Origin: Pseudomonas citri
GTDB taxonomy: Bacteria; Pseudomonadota; Gammaproteobacteria; Pseudomonadales; Pseudomonadaceae
Length of the DNA stretch: 64,000 nt
Assembly (NCBI RefSeq): GCF_025336485.1
Contig: NZ_JAODAB010000007.1
Location: 167,427-231,426, forward strand
Direction of reading: 5' to 3'
Below, one piece after another: positions 40,501-50,284 of this stretch; positions within the stretch are counted from its first letter, which is position 1; each line of letters begins with the position of its first letter. A program made the position numbers and the translations under genes. The notes under the pieces were generated by a model that ran no database searches, had not been told where the DNA came from, and saw nothing but the letters and a program-made list of their open reading frames with translations.

Positions 40501-42590
40501 TAGCAGTCCTGCGGTGAGCGGCTGACCAGTTGTGGCACCACCAGCAGGCGGCCGCCATGAATCAACGCGCCCCAGATTTCCCAGACCGAGAAATCGAAGG
40601 CGAAGGAATGGAACAGCGCCCACACATCCTGCGGGCCGAAGTCGAACCAGGCCTGGGTGGCGGAGAACAGCCGCGCGACGTTGCGATGCTCCACCATCAC
40701 GCCCTTGGGCAACCCGGTGGAGCCCGAGGTGTAGATCACGTAGGCCAAATGGTGCGGGGCCAGCGTACCGATGCCGGGGTTATGCCGCGGCTGTGTGTCG
40801 ATGCCCGCTTCTGCGGGCTGGTCGAGCGCCAATACGGGCATGCCCGACGCCGGCAGCCGCGCTTGCAATGTCGATTGCGTGAGCAACGCCACGGGCGCGC
40901 TGTCCTCGAGCATGAATGCCAGGCGCTCCTGGGGATAGGCCGGGTCCAACGGCACGTAGCCGGCCCCGGACTTCAGGATGCCCAGCAGGCCGACGATCAT
41001 GTCCAGGCCGCGCTCGACGCAGATCGCCACCCGATCATCCGGGAACACCCCCAAGGCCAGCAGGCGGTGGGCGACCTGATTCGCCCGGGCGTTGAGCTCG
41101 CCATAGGTCAGCGTCTGGTCTTCATACACCACCGCCACCGCGCCAGGCTGTTTGCTTGCCTGCGCTTCGAACAGACCCGGGAGGGTACGCTCCTGCTCAT
41201 ACACCTGGGCGTCGCTCGCGCTCCAGGCCTGGAGCTGGCGCGCTTCGGCCGGCGTCGGCAGGGTAAAACGCCGGACCGGCAACGAGTCATCGCGCAAGCC
41301 TTGCTCCAGCACATGCATGAAGCGATCGACCATCGCTTCGATTTCACCGGCCTGGAAATAGGCCTGGTTGTAGATCCAGTGCAGCCAGGCGTTGTCGTCG
41401 TTCGGATTGCTGCGCAGGTGGATGGCCAGCGGCATCTGTTCCTGGCCATTGGTGCACTTCACCGAATGGGCTGGGGCCTGTGCGAACCGGTACCGGTGGT
41501 CTTCCTGCTCGTAGGAAAACGACACGTCGAACAATTGTGCGCGGTTGTCGCGACGCAACCCCAGCGCCCCATTGATCTCGCTCAGGGGAAACCGTTGGTT
41601 GCGATAGTCCTGCTTGAGCGCGCGCGCCACCGCGCGGATCAACTCACCGAAAGACAGGTCATCGGCGAATTTCAAGCGCACGGCGCTGACCTGGGTGAAC
41701 AAGCCAACGGTTTTCTTGAAGGCGGCGCTGGGGCGATTCAGGATCGGCAGGCCAACCACCAATTCTTCCCGCTGACCGCTACGCACGAAAAAGACATACA
41801 CGGCCGCGAGCAGCACCGCGAAACGCGAGGCTTGATGCGCCTGCGCCAGCACGTCGATCCGCTCGTTCAATGCATGGGCGAAGGGCCACACGGCATGGGC
41901 ACTGGGCGACAGTGCGTCGGCATGCTGGTCACGGTAGCGGGCGGTGAACAGGGGATCGGGAACGTCCTGGTACTTCTCCAGCCAATACGCTTCATCGATC
42001 TTGAAGCGAGGGGATTCACGATAACGGGCATCCTCCTGGATGAACTCGGCATAGGACGGTGCCGACACATCAGGCACCTGGTCATTTTCCAGGGCGTTGT
42101 AGAGCTCCGCGAGCGAATCCAGCATCAGGTTGATGCCCCACCCATCCATGATGATGTGGTGCAGGTGGACGACAAAATGGAACGACTGCTCGTTGAGTTT
42201 GACCAGGAAGAAGCGGAACAACGGGCTCTTGTCCAGCTCGAAGGCAACCGTCATCCCTTGCTGCATCCACGCCTGTGCCGAAACCTCCGGGTCGGGACGG
42301 TCGGAAAAATCGAGCACGGGAACCTGCACCGCCAGGCTGTCGACGAAGGTCTGCACGGGCACGCCGTCAGCCCCTCCTTCATGGTGCAGCAACGTGCGCA
42401 GGGCATCGTGCTTCTGGATCAGCAAGTCGATTGCCCGCTGGAAACGCACGGGATCGACCGCTCCCTTGATGTGCAGGTAGCCGACCATGTTGTACAGCGG
42501 CGAATCCCCTTTGCTCATCTGGTCCAGCCAGATGTCCCGCTGGGAGGCGGTCAGCGGATAGGTGGCCGACAGTTGCAGGGACTGATTCAT
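13527..42590 (-). CDS. Non-ribosomal lipopeptide synthetase, modules 1-9 (starter C, 9 modules)
   Basis: 9,687 aa. The ATG at 42590 (MNQSLQ) is chosen because GGAGGGG precedes it. The upstream in-frame ATG at 42623 lacks a binding site. Residues 1 to about 450 are a starter condensation domain (HHIIMDG at 144-150), expected to acylate residue 1 with a hydroxy fatty acid. Carrier serines are S1020, S2123, S3191, S4262, S5331, S6405, S7478, S8564 and S9645. Adenylation codes: module 1 DFWNIGMVH (Thr), 2 DVQYIAHVT (Pro), 3-5 DLYNNALTY (Ala), 6-7 DALWIGGTF (Val), 8 DFWNIGMVH (Thr), 9 DLKNVGSDV (I infer homoserine, from collinearity with corpeptin). Every internal C domain has the dual condensation/epimerisation motif HH-x5-GD, except that of module 8 (HY-x5-GD). 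The C domains after the two Thr modules (modules 2 and 9) carry HHL(I/V)DDATS in place of HHxxLDH. There is no thioesterase. The chain passes to the synthetase at 13530. Transcription probably starts from the box at 42744-42763. Confidence 0.95.
19890..21770 (-). repeat. Near-identical copy of Val-module DNA (module 7; partner at 23110-24995)
   Basis: About 1.9 kb running from the start of the following C domain back through the carrier and adenylation domains of module 7. It is nearly identical to 23110-24995 (module 6). For example 21420-21500 and 24645-24725 agree throughout. Module 11 (about 7040-8230) is a third, more diverged copy of the carrier/adenylation part. Confidence 0.7.
23110..24995 (-). 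repeat. Near-identical copy of Val-module DNA (module 6; partner at 19890-21770)
   Basis: Direct-repeat partner of 19890-21770, in the same gene and orientation and about 3.2 kb away (one module length). A tandem near-identical pair such as this fits recent module duplication, and it can recombine to gain or lose a Val residue. Confidence 0.7.
29960..31480 (-). repeat. Near-identical copy of the Ala-module DNA (module 4; partner at 760-2270)
   Basis: Module 4 carrier-proximal, adenylation and linker DNA, closely matching module 13 in the second synthetase. The neighbouring Ala modules 3 and 5 are similar over the adenylation domain but differ more in the linker. The closest relative is therefore in the other gene, which is what gene conversion would produce. 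Confidence 0.65.
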
Positions 42591-42719
42591 ACCTGCCCCT
42601 CCGATACCCGTACACCCACCCACGCCAGACCGGCGCCAGCCGTCCGGCTCGCGCCTGCATGACAGCGGTGGCTCGGCAGACCTGTTGCGACGACGTCATC
42701 CACACGTGCAAAGAAAAAT

Positions 42720-42763
42720 GTCATAGGTTCCTTCTCAGAGATTCGTCAGTGCTGCCCGGGACA
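42720..42763 (-). promoter_or_regulatory. syr-syp-like box and -10 element for the 9-module synthetase
   Basis: On the minus strand 42763-42744 reads TGTCCCGGGCAGCACTGACG, one base off TGTC-N12-GACA. TATGAC (42725-42720), a 4/6 match to a -10 element, begins 18 bases after it and is followed by a T-run. The synthetase ATG is at 42590, giving a leader of about 120 nt. The rest of the 386-bp gap 42591-42976 holds no gene that I can support. Confidence 0.62.
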
Positions 42764-42976
42764 AACACAACAGGCACGCCTGGAGTTGATGCGGTCCGCG
42801 CAAACTGCCAGCGCCGGACGGTGTCGGGTGAATCAGCGGATTGCTCCGCCATGGCATCGCCATCCCACGCAGGACTCGTCCCCGTCGGTTGTGCTGGATG
42901 CCAGGCGTTGTTCAGAAAAGTGTTCAGGTATCGTCACAACAACATCGCAAGCCGGATGCAATCGTCGACATGGGCA

Positions 42977-44674
42977 TCAGGCTCGCTTGTCGCGCAGGGT
43001 GCAGTTGACATCGGAAACGATGTGCCCGTCGGCCAACTTGATGATGCGGTCGGCCAGTTGGAAGTACTGGTCATCATGGGTAATGATCAGCACGGTCTTG
43101 CCGCGACGCTTGAGGTCGGGCAGCAGCTCCTCGTAGAAGAATTTCTTGAACGGTGGGTCCTGGTCGGCAGCCCATTCGTCGAGCACGTAGACCGGCCGGT
43201 CCTCCATGTAGGCACACACCAGCGCCAGTCGCTTCTGCTGGCCGTAGGACAGGGCCTTGGTGGTCGAATAGCCGAGCCCTTCGATCTTGATCTTGTCGGA
43301 CAGCCCGAGGGTTTCCAGGTACTTGCTCGCCAGCGCCGGGTTGCCGTCCTCTTCATCGGGACCGATGAGGCGGTTGAACAGCTGGAAGTCCGAGAACACC
43401 GCGGAAAACAGATCGCGATAATCGCTGCGGCTTTCATCGGTGATGGCGACCCCATCGAGCAGCACTTCGCCGTCCTGCGGGATGTAGAGACCGCACAGTA
43501 CCTTGGCCAGGGTGCTTTTGCCGCAACCGTTGCCACCGACGATGTAGATCAGCTCACCCGATTGCACCGTCAGGTCGATTGGCCCGAGGGAGAAACCGGT
43601 AGCGGCATGCAGGTCCTGGTAATGCATCCGTACACCTTTCAATTCGATGCTGTTCCAGGTCCTCTTGTGCTCGAGCAGATGCACTTTCGGCGCTTCGATC
43701 GCAGCGGGTTCGGGGTGCGGATCGTTGATCGCAAAGCCGAATTCCGCGAGGCGGGTGCAAGCAACCCGGCCTGCCGCCAGCACCGGCATCGCCCCCACCA
43801 ACAGCGAAAGCGGTCCCATGATATAGAGCACAGCCAGCACACTGGCGGTCATCACCTTGGGTTCGACGGCACTGACCAGCGGCGCGGCGAACAGCAGGCA
43901 ACCGATCAGCAACGACAAGGTAAACTGACCGACGTTGTCGGCCGCGGTGTACCACAGGCGCTCGACGAAGTTGTAGCGCGCCACCCGGGTCGATGACGCC
44001 TCGATGGCGGAACGTCCGAACCAGCGACGACGGATACCGTTGAGCTTCAACTCCTTGAGACCGAACACCAGGGCGTGGGTGTATTCGTTGAACGCGGTGT
44101 ACTCATCCCGTACCCGACGGGTGGACCTTACGCCGCTGGCGAAGAAGAACAGGTACAAGACCACTCCCAGGACCATCAGCGACACGGTCAAGGCCAGAAC
44201 CACCCACGACAGGTAAGCCAGGTAGGCGATACCGAACAAGAAGACGGTCATCTCCACCAGCACCGTGGGCATGACGATCAGCGTGGTGTTCAGTTGCGGG
44301 ATGTCGTTGGTCAGCATGGTCAGCACGTTGGGCGGACCGCGTCGGTCCACCTCTTCCAGCGGCGTGGCGAGGATCTTGCGACACAGCGCGATGCGCAACC
44401 GGGTCATGATCCGCATGCTGGCGTAGGCCGGGAACAGCGCCGCGCCGTTGCGCAGGATCAGCGCCGTGGCACTGAGCCCGACAAACCAGAACAAGGCCTG
44501 CATATGATCGCCATCACCATGGATAGCCTGGTTGATCACGCTCACCACCGCAATGGATGCGACCCCGCTGATGACACCACAAATCAAGGTGAAAAAAGTC
44601 AACCAGGGATGGTTGCGCCACAGCAGGCGCATGACCGAACCCGGCTTGGGCTTCTTCTCTTTCTGGTCTTTCAT
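42977..44674 (-). CDS. syrD: ABC exporter of the cyclic peptide transporter family (SyrD/PvdE-like)
   Basis: 565 aa, a half-transporter with the membrane domain fused to the ATPase, expected to export the lipopeptide across the inner membrane. Hydrophobic helices fill about residues 25-300. The ATPase follows with Walker A GGNGCGKST near residue 380, signature LSYGQQKR, Walker B VYVLDEWAADQDP and the switch histidine in ITHDD. The LSYGQQ signature and DEWAADQDP are typical of the PvdE/SyrD family. The length matches SyrD. The gene starts 34 bp after the end of the syrP-like gene, so the two probably share the promoter at 45876-45895. Whether it exports one or both peptides cannot be read from the sequence. 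Confidence 0.92.
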   Translation of the reverse strand: MKDQKEKKPKPGSVMRLLWRNHPWLTFFTLICGVISGVASIAVVSVINQAIHGDGDHMQALFWFVGLSATALILRNGAALFPAYASMRIMTRLRIALCRKILATPLEEVDRRGPPNVLTMLTNDIPQLNTTLIVMPTVLVEMTVFLFGIAYLAYLSWVVLALTVSLMVLGVVLYLFFFASGVRSTRRVRDEYTAFNEYTHALVFGLKELKLNGIRRRWFGRSAIEASSTRVARYNFVERLWYTAADNVGQFTLSLLIGCLLFAAPLVSAVEPKVMTASVLAVLYIMGPLSLLVGAMPVLAAGRVACTRLAEFGFAINDPHPEPAAIEAPKVHLLEHKRTWNSIELKGVRMHYQDLHAATGFSLGPIDLTVQSGELIYIVGGNGCGKSTLAKVLCGLYIPQDGEVLLDGVAITDESRSDYRDLFSAVFSDFQLFNRLIGPDEEDGNPALASKYLETLGLSDKIKIEGLGYSTTKALSYGQQKRLALVCAYMEDRPVYVLDEWAADQDPPFKKFFYEELLPDLKRRGKTVLIITHDDQYFQLADRIIKLADGHIVSDVNCTLRDKRA

Positions 44675-44708
44675 GGGTAGCTATCCTCGAATGGATTCGC
44701 GATTTGGC

Positions 44709-45770
44709 TTATGCCGGCTGCCAGACGTCACCCCTGGCGGTCATCTCGCCCATGGCGACGACGATCAGGCGCGGCTCCTCGTAGGGATCCCGTGCGTGGG
44801 CCGCCAACATGTTGTCGAGCATCACCACGTCGCCCTTGCGCCAGGCGAACCTGACCGCACAGGCCTCGTAGGCTTCGCCGAGCAGCGCCATGACGTCATC
44901 CTCGATCGGCGTGCCGTCGCCATAACTGACCATGCGCGGCAAACGATCGGCGCCGAACATGTCGAGCAGGTCTTCGCGCATTTCTTCGCCGAGGCAGAAC
45001 GGGTGGTGCAGTTGCACCTGGTTGAAGAAGGCGCGCTCACCGGTCAGCGGATGCCGGATCACTGCCGGGCAGAGGGTGCGCACTTGCAGGGTGTCGTCGT
45101 CCAGCCATTCGAAATCGGTACCCTGTTCCCGGCATCGCCGCTCGACGACCGCGCGGTCGGTGGTGCCGAAGAACGACTCCCAACCCGGCTCGACGCCCGC
45201 CGTGAAGGTGCGGCTGTACATCAGCCCTTTTTCTTCGAATCGCTCCACCACGTTGGAGGGCAGGCGTTGCAACACCTGACGGATGTCCGCCAGCGGTGTA
45301 GCGCCACCGACCCGCGACGGCTGTTCGCAGTAAAACCACTGCTTGCGCGGCCAGCTTTCCAGGTGCGAACTCTCGTTGTGGTACAGGATCATTTCCCGTT
45401 CGGGATAAGGGGTGGAGCGATAGACGTTGCGCCCTCCCTCCTTCTTCGGCAGGTCTCCATAACTGCCATGCAGGCCCGGTGACAAGGCCTCGGCGAACGC
45501 TTCGAAGGCCGGCACCGAGGCCAGGTCGAAACCGCGAAACAACACCGCGCCGTGACGGCATAGCAACGCCTCGATCGCCTCGCGATGGATGCCGGCCCAG
45601 TGCGCGGGATCGAGGCCGGACTCGATCGGCTCGATCATCACCGGCAGGCTCAACCCCTCGGCCAGCAACGACAGCCTGACCGATGCATCGCCGTCATGAC
45701 CGGGCCAGACAAGCGAATCCGCCAGGGTGTCATCGGTCATGACAGGCGAAGCGTTAGTTTGCAGACTCAT
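44709..45770 (-). CDS. syrP: SyrP-like Fe(II)/2-oxoglutarate-dependent Asp hydroxylase (TauD family)
   Basis: 353 aa. The ATG at 45770 is supported by AGGAG six bases before. Iron ligands are visible as H131-N-E133 (the H-x-E form used by the clavaminate synthase/TauD family) and the distal H325 in AAHARDPYEEPR, with R334 as the likely 2-oxoglutarate arginine. In P. syringae SyrP hydroxylates carrier-bound Asp to give the 3-OH-Asp of syringomycin. The position beside the syrD-like exporter and the syrB1-B2-C genes supports the same task here on the nonapeptide. The start codon lies about 105 bp from a degenerate regulatory box at 45876-45895. The family assignment is firm. The exact substrate is inferred. 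Confidence 0.88.
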   Translation of the reverse strand: MSLQTNASPVMTDDTLADSLVWPGHDGDASVRLSLLAEGLSLPVMIEPIESGLDPAHWAGIHREAIEALLCRHGAVLFRGFDLASVPAFEAFAEALSPGLHGSYGDLPKKEGGRNVYRSTPYPEREMILYHNESSHLESWPRKQWFYCEQPSRVGGATPLADIRQVLQRLPSNVVERFEEKGLMYSRTFTAGVEPGWESFFGTTDRAVVERRCREQGTDFEWLDDDTLQVRTLCPAVIRHPLTGERAFFNQVQLHHPFCLGEEMREDLLDMFGADRLPRMVSYGDGTPIEDDVMALLGEAYEACAVRFAWRKGDVVMLDNMLAAHARDPYEEPRLIVVAMGEMTARGDVWQPA

Positions 45771-45875
45771 GAAGTGCTCCTGTACCCCAGGTCCTCGGAC
45801 CCGATGTTCATACGGGGCAAGACCAATGCGCCCCACTGTCGGGCAAGGATAAAAACACTGTTGCGAGGGGATGTC

Positions 45876-45895
45876 TGGCACCGCAAACAGGGACA
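45876..45895 (-). promoter_or_regulatory. Degenerate syr-syp-like box for syrP-syrD
   Basis: Read on the minus strand the site is TGTCCCTGTTTGCGGTGCCA, a palindrome with one mismatch in the distal half (GCCA for GACA). A T-rich stretch about 20 bases downstream (45855-45849) could serve as a -10. It lies 105 bp ahead of the syrP-like start and only 42 bp from the divergent box at 45938-45957. Confidence 0.5.
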
Positions 45896-45937
45896 GAGCC
45901 CACAGCTGCCTTTGCGCAGAGAGGTTGCCCGCCGTTT

Positions 45938-45957
45938 TGTCCCCATTTCCCGCGACA
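45938..45957 (+). promoter_or_regulatory. syr-syp-like box for the syrB1-syrB2-syrC operon
   Basis: The plus strand reads TGTCCCCATTTCCCGCGACA, a full TGTC-N12-GACA match in the orientation that places its TGTCCC half upstream. A -10 is less clear; TGAAAT at 45980-45985 is possible. It is 151 bp before the syrB1 ATG in the 338-bp divergent region, which holds no other gene. Confidence 0.6.
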
Positions 45958-46108
45958 GACGCCGGCACGGACTCGGTGCTGAAATGCGCCAGCTGCGAAT
46001 CGCACAGGTACCGCAAACTATCCCGTGGGCCGCAGTCACGTCTCGAGTGCAACGGTTTTCGCGTACGCGCAAAAGCGCTGCGCCTGGCAATTAACAGGAG
46101 CGTTAGTC

Positions 46109-47947
46109 ATGCCGATCAAGAACCCTGGCGGATCGATCAATCCCACGCCAGCCCCTCTCAAGCCCGGTGCATTGCTGCATGAATTATTCATCGCCCGGGC
46201 CCGGGAATTTCCCGAGCGAACCGCCGTTTCCGACGCCACCCGCTCACTGAGCTATGCGCAGCTGGACGCAGCCTCCTCGCAGTTGGCGGCCCGTCTTCGC
46301 CAGGAGGGCGTCAAGGACGGCATGCTGGTGGGGATGTACCTGCCCCGCGGCGTCGACCTGGTGATCAGCCTGCTGGGCATCCTCAAGGCCGGTGGCGCCT
46401 ATGTCCCGGTCGATCCGCAATACCCCGGCAAGCGCGTCGAGCACATCGTGCGCGACAGCGGCCTGAGCCTGATGATCGGCGAACGCGGCGATCTGCCGCC
46501 AAGCGCGTCCGTGCGCGTACTGCCCCTGGCCGAGCTGCTGTCCGGCCCGGCGCTGGAACCGCTCACCGACCGTCGCAACCCCGACGACGCAGTGGCTTAT
46601 GTCATTTACACCTCCGGCTCCACTGGCGAGCCCAAGGGCGTGCTGGTCGCGCACGCAAACGTCAGCCGCCTGCTGGACAGCACCCAGCGTTCGTATGGCT
46701 TCAACGAGAACGACGTCTGGTCGATGTTCCATTCCATCGGTTTCGACTTCTCGGTCTGGGAAATCTGGGGCGCCCTGGCCCACGGTGGTCACGTTGCCGT
46801 GGTCCCTTACGATGTGTCGCGCTCACCCGGCGCCATGCGCCAATGGCTCGCCGACCAGGGCGTGACGGTCCTGAGCCAGACGCCTTCGGCTTTCCGTGGC
46901 CTCGATGAAGCCGACCGTTCGGCCAGCGCGCCGCTGGCGCTGCGCTACGTGGTGTTTGGCGGCGAAGCATTGCCGGCCACCGTGTTGCGCCCTTGGGTCG
47001 AACGTCATGGCGACCAGAAACCGGCCCTGATCAACATGTATGGCATCACCGAAGCCACCGTGCACACCACCTTCAAGCGCGTGCTCGGCCAGGACCTGGA
47101 AAGCGCCGCCATGGTGTCGATCGGCGCCCCACTGGACGGCTGGCGCCTGCACCTGCTCGATGCCGACCGGCAACCGGTCGCCCAGGGCAGTGCCGGTGAG
47201 CTGTACATCGAAGGGGCCGGCGTGGCGCTGGGCTACCTGAACCGCCCGGGCCTGAATGCAGAGCGCTTCGTCCAGTTGCCAGGCACCTCAAGCCGTGCCT
47301 ATCGCACGGGCGACTTGCTGGTACTGGGGGATGACGGCGAATACCGCTATGCCGGTCGCTGCGATGAACAATTGAAGATCCGCGGTTTCCGCATCGAACC
47401 AGGAGAAGTCGAAGCCTGCCTGCAAACCAGCCCGGCCGTGGCGGCCGCCCATGTCACCGGTCACGATTACGGCGATGGCGACTGGCGCCTGGTCACCTAC
47501 GTGGTGCCGACCCAGGGCGTGGACGCCTGGACTGAACAAACCCGCAACGAGGTCGCGGCGCTGGTGGCCGCCAACCTGCCGGACTACATGCGCCCTTCGG
47601 CCTACATTGCACTGGCGCAACTGCCGGTCACCGACCACGGCAAGATCGACAAGAAACGCCTGCCCTCGCCCGAATCCGTTGAAACCACCGTGCAACACAC
47701 GGCCGACAGCCTGACCGAGCACGAGCAGTTCGTCCTCAAGGTCTGGTCGCAGGACATCGGCTTGAAGAACATCGGCCTGAACGATGACTTCTTCGATTTC
47801 GGTGGCACGTCGCTGGCCCTGATCCGCTCGCTGAGCACCCTCAAGGCCCATTACCAGATCCACCTGGACCCTGGCGCACTGGCCTGCGGCGCGACCGCCA
47901 AAATACTGGCCGAGAGCATCCAGCGCTCCCTTGTCCAAGCCCATTGA
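46109..47947 (+). CDS. syrB1: SyrB1-like Thr-activating A-T didomain protein
   Basis: 612 aa. The ATG at 46109 follows AACAGGAG; the longer in-frame start at 46025 has no such support. The adenylation domain (about residues 25-540) has the core motif [11 protein letters not shown] and a code I read as DFWSVGMVH, close to the Thr code. The carrier domain carries its phosphopantetheine serine at S568 in DFGGTSL. There is no condensation domain. A stand-alone A-T protein of this kind loads L-Thr on itself so that the neighbouring halogenase can chlorinate the tethered amino acid. First gene of a three-gene plus-strand operon; 17 bp separate it from the halogenase gene. The upstream box at 45938-45957 suggests control with the synthetases. 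Confidence 0.93.
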   Translation: MPIKNPGGSINPTPAPLKPGALLHELFIARAREFPERTAVSDATRSLSYAQLDAASSQLAARLRQEGVKDGMLVGMYLPRGVDLVISLLGILKAGGAYVPVDPQYPGKRVEHIVRDSGLSLMIGERGDLPPSASVRVLPLAELLSGPALEPLTDRRNPDDAVAYVIYTSGSTGEPKGVLVAHANVSRLLDSTQRSYGFNENDVWSMFHSIGFDFSVWEIWGALAHGGHVAVVPYDVSRSPGAMRQWLADQGVTVLSQTPSAFRGLDEADRSASAPLALRYVVFGGEALPATVLRPWVERHGDQKPALINMYGITEATVHTTFKRVLGQDLESAAMVSIGAPLDGWRLHLLDADRQPVAQGSAGELYIEGAGVALGYLNRPGLNAERFVQLPGTSSRAYRTGDLLVLGDDGEYRYAGRCDEQLKIRGFRIEPGEVEACLQTSPAVAAAHVTGHDYGDGDWRLVTYVVPTQGVDAWTEQTRNEVAALVAANLPDYMRPSAYIALAQLPVTDHGKIDKKRLPSPESVETTVQHTADSLTEHEQFVLKVWSQDIGLKNIGLNDDFFDFGGTSLALIRSLSTLKAHYQIHLDPGALACGATAKILAESIQRSLVQAH

Positions 47948-47964
47948 CCGAAAAGGAAAGAGCC

Positions 47965-48900
47965 ATGAGCAAGAAATTCGCCTTGACCGCGGAAGAACGC
48001 GCGTCTTTTGAGAAAAACGGCTTCATCGGACCATTCGACGCCTATTCGCCGGAAGAAATGAAAGAGGCCTGGAAACGCACGCGCCTGCGCCTGCTCGACC
48101 GCAGCGCCGCGGCGTACCAGGACCTGGACGCGATCTCCGCCGGCACCAACATCGCCAACTACGATCGCCATCTGGACGACGACTTCCTCGCCAGCCACAT
48201 CTGCCGGCCGCAGATCTGCGACCGCGTCGAAAGCATCCTCGGCCCGGACGTGCTGTGCTGGCGCACCGAGTTTTTCCCCAAGTACCCAGGCGATGAGGGC
48301 ACCGACTGGCACCAGGCCGACACCTTCGCCAACGCCTCCGGCAAACCGCAGATCCTCTGGCCGGACAACGAAGACTTCGGTGGCACCATCACCGTCTGGA
48401 CCGCCTTCACCGACGCCAACATCGCCAATGGCTGCCTGCAGTTCATTCCCGGCACCCAGAACAGCATGAACTACGACGAAACCAAACGCATGGCCTACGA
48501 CCCCGAAGCCAACAACAGCGCGGTGGTCAAGGACGGCGTGCGCCGCGGCTTCTTCGGCTACGACTATCGCCAGTTGCAGATCGACGAGAACTTCAAGCCT
48601 GACGAATCCGCCGCCGTGCCGATGCAGATGAAAGCCGGGCAGTTCATCATTTTCTGGTCGACCCTGATGCACGCTTCCTACCCTCACAGTGGCGAATCCC
48701 AGGACATGCGCATGGGCTTTGCCTCGCGCTATGTGCCCTCCTTCGTGAAGATCTACCCGGACTCCGAACACATCGAGGAATACGGCGGTCGCATCAGCCT
48801 TGAAAAATACGGCGCGGTCCAGGTGATCGGGGACAAGACCCCGGAATACAACCGCCTTGTCACCCACACCACCCGAGGCAAGAAATTCGAAGCGGTCTGA
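47965..48900 (+). CDS. syrB2: SyrB2-like non-haem iron halogenase (makes 4-Cl-Thr on the carrier)
   Basis: 311 aa, against 310 for SyrB2. Preceded by AAGGAAAG 7-10 nt before the ATG. The motif TDWHQADTF places H116 and A118 at the SyrB2 positions. The Asp/Glu that normally binds iron is Ala, which frees a site for chloride and turns a hydroxylase fold into a halogenase. The distal iron histidine is H236 in [12 protein letters not shown]. Arginines at 249 and 255 are candidates for binding 2-oxoglutarate. The enzyme chlorinates the methyl group of Thr held on the neighbouring SyrB1-like carrier, using Fe(II), chloride, oxygen and 2-oxoglutarate. A 63-bp gap with a T-rich run separates it from the syrC-like gene. 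Confidence 0.95.
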   Translation: MSKKFALTAEERASFEKNGFIGPFDAYSPEEMKEAWKRTRLRLLDRSAAAYQDLDAISAGTNIANYDRHLDDDFLASHICRPQICDRVESILGPDVLCWRTEFFPKYPGDEGTDWHQADTFANASGKPQILWPDNEDFGGTITVWTAFTDANIANGCLQFIPGTQNSMNYDETKRMAYDPEANNSAVVKDGVRRGFFGYDYRQLQIDENFKPDESAAVPMQMKAGQFIIFWSTLMHASYPHSGESQDMRMGFASRYVPSFVKIYPDSEHIEEYGGRISLEKYGAVQVIGDKTPEYNRLVTHTTRGKKFEAV

Positions 48901-48963
48901 TTCTTTTTTTTGTGCCATATGACAGTTGGCATGCGCAACGTGCCTGACAGGAGTCCCCAATCC

Positions 48964-50175
48964 ATGACTACTTCCACCGACGCCGCCACGCGCCTGTGTG
49001 AGACCGTAAGGATGCTTAGGCACCTTGCCATCCATCTGCCCGATCCGATCTGCCTGAGCTTCCTGGCACAGGGGAGCAATCTTGCGCCCGACCAGGCGTC
49101 GTCCAGCGTGAGAGCCACGGAACGGGCGGTCAGCGCCGCCTTCGCGCGGATCGGCGTCAAGACCGTGCAGTACCTGTACGACGGTGAGGCGCAGCTGTCA
49201 TCGTTCGAAATGTTTATCAGCAAGAAAATCTGCCAGGCGCTCGACTTCTCCTATGGGCATTTCGACGACGTCGACCATGCCAGGGAATTCGGGCGCTTGG
49301 TCAGACACTTCGATTTCAGTGGTGCCGTGCCGGAAGTCGAGACACTGCACCTGATCACGCGCGACAACGTGGCCTTGTCCGTGCATGCCAGCACCAACCG
49401 GCAACGCCCGGCCATTGTCCTGGCCCTGCCCTGCGGCATGCCGTTCGACTTGTGCCGCGACTGGTTCAACGCGTTGAGCGAACGGTTCTTCGTGGTCACC
49501 TGGGAAACCCGCGGGCTGTTCGGGTCCTGCACCTCGTTCGACCAGTTGTGCGTGGACACCGACGCCCAGGTGGGCGACCTGATCAATGTGATGAACCACT
49601 ACAAGCTCCAGAGCGCGCACCTGATGGGCATTTGCGGCGGCGCGGTGATCGCCCTCAGCGCCGCCGCCACCCACGGCAATCGGGTGAATTCCCTGAGCCT
49701 GTGGCACGGCGACTACAACCTTGGCGACGACAGCCTGCGCACCGCCCATCAACAGAACTTCGAATGGCTGATGGAATCGGCGGCCGTGAACCGCAACGAG
49801 GCCAGCGACCTGCAAGCCTTGTTCCTGGACCAGGCGACCTTGGCAACCATCCCGGACTCGATTGCCCATGCGGCGCTCTACCCTTACGTCAACGAAGAGC
49901 TGTTCTACCGTTACGCACGGCTCAACGACGCGCTGAACAAGACCGAGCTGCAGTCCCGGTTGGAACAGATCAGCGTGCCGACGCTGGTGGTCGCCGGCGA
50001 CGCCGACGAAACCACCCACATCGGCGGTTCCCAGCGCATCGCCGAGTCCATCATCGACGCCAGGCTGCACGTGGAACCCGACGGCAGTCACCTGGCGTTC
50101 TTCGAATCGACCCAGCGCTCGAAACAGACTGCCTTTCACTTCCTTGAATCGACGCTGGAGTCTGCGGCGGTCTGA
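48964..50175 (+). CDS. syrC: SyrC-like aminoacyl-carrier transferase
   Basis: 403 aa. The start at MTTSTD is chosen because AGGAG lies about 11 nt ahead. It is an alpha/beta-hydrolase fold in which the nucleophile elbow reads LMGICGG with Cys at position 224, the same number as the catalytic Cys of SyrC. The likely His is in PDGSHLAFFE near the C terminus. SyrC moves the chlorinated Thr from SyrB1 to the terminal module of the syringomycin synthetase, which lacks its own A domain. The first 120 residues before the hydrolase core have no motif that I recognise. It is the last gene of the operon. Its end is convergent with the 1,052-aa gene. Confidence 0.9.
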   Translation: MTTSTDAATRLCETVRMLRHLAIHLPDPICLSFLAQGSNLAPDQASSSVRATERAVSAAFARIGVKTVQYLYDGEAQLSSFEMFISKKICQALDFSYGHFDDVDHAREFGRLVRHFDFSGAVPEVETLHLITRDNVALSVHASTNRQRPAIVLALPCGMPFDLCRDWFNALSERFFVVTWETRGLFGSCTSFDQLCVDTDAQVGDLINVMNHYKLQSAHLMGICGGAVIALSAAATHGNRVNSLSLWHGDYNLGDDSLRTAHQQNFEWLMESAAVNRNEASDLQALFLDQATLATIPDSIAHAALYPYVNEELFYRYARLNDALNKTELQSRLEQISVPTLVVAGDADETTHIGGSQRIAESIIDARLHVEPDGSHLAFFESTQRSKQTAFHFLESTLESAAV

Positions 50176-50213
50176 GGCCTTTGGTCTCAAAACCTGAGCA
50201 AAGCCCTGCGAAC

Positions 50214-50238
50214 GGTGCCGCCCCTTCAGGTCGGCACC
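50214..50238. terminator. Inverted repeat between convergent genes (possible bidirectional terminator)
   Basis: GGTGCCG and CGGCACC form a 7-bp perfect stem with an 11-nt loop in the 109-bp gap between the converging syrC-like gene and the 1,052-aa gene. No U-run follows on either side, so its efficiency as an intrinsic terminator is doubtful. Confidence 0.4.
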
Positions 50239-50284
50239 ACGTGGTTGAATAGTCTTTGTACAAACCCTAAAGGGTAACCGGCGA

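Noticed and set aside
13600..42000. Regular repeats with about 3.2-kb spacing that might suggest a CRISPR-like or satellite array
   Set aside because: The period equals one C-A-T module and the repeats are coding. They are explained by module homology.
48901..48912. T-run after the halogenase gene as an intrinsic terminator
   Set aside because: No stable stem precedes it, and the syrC-like gene follows within 63 bp on the same strand.
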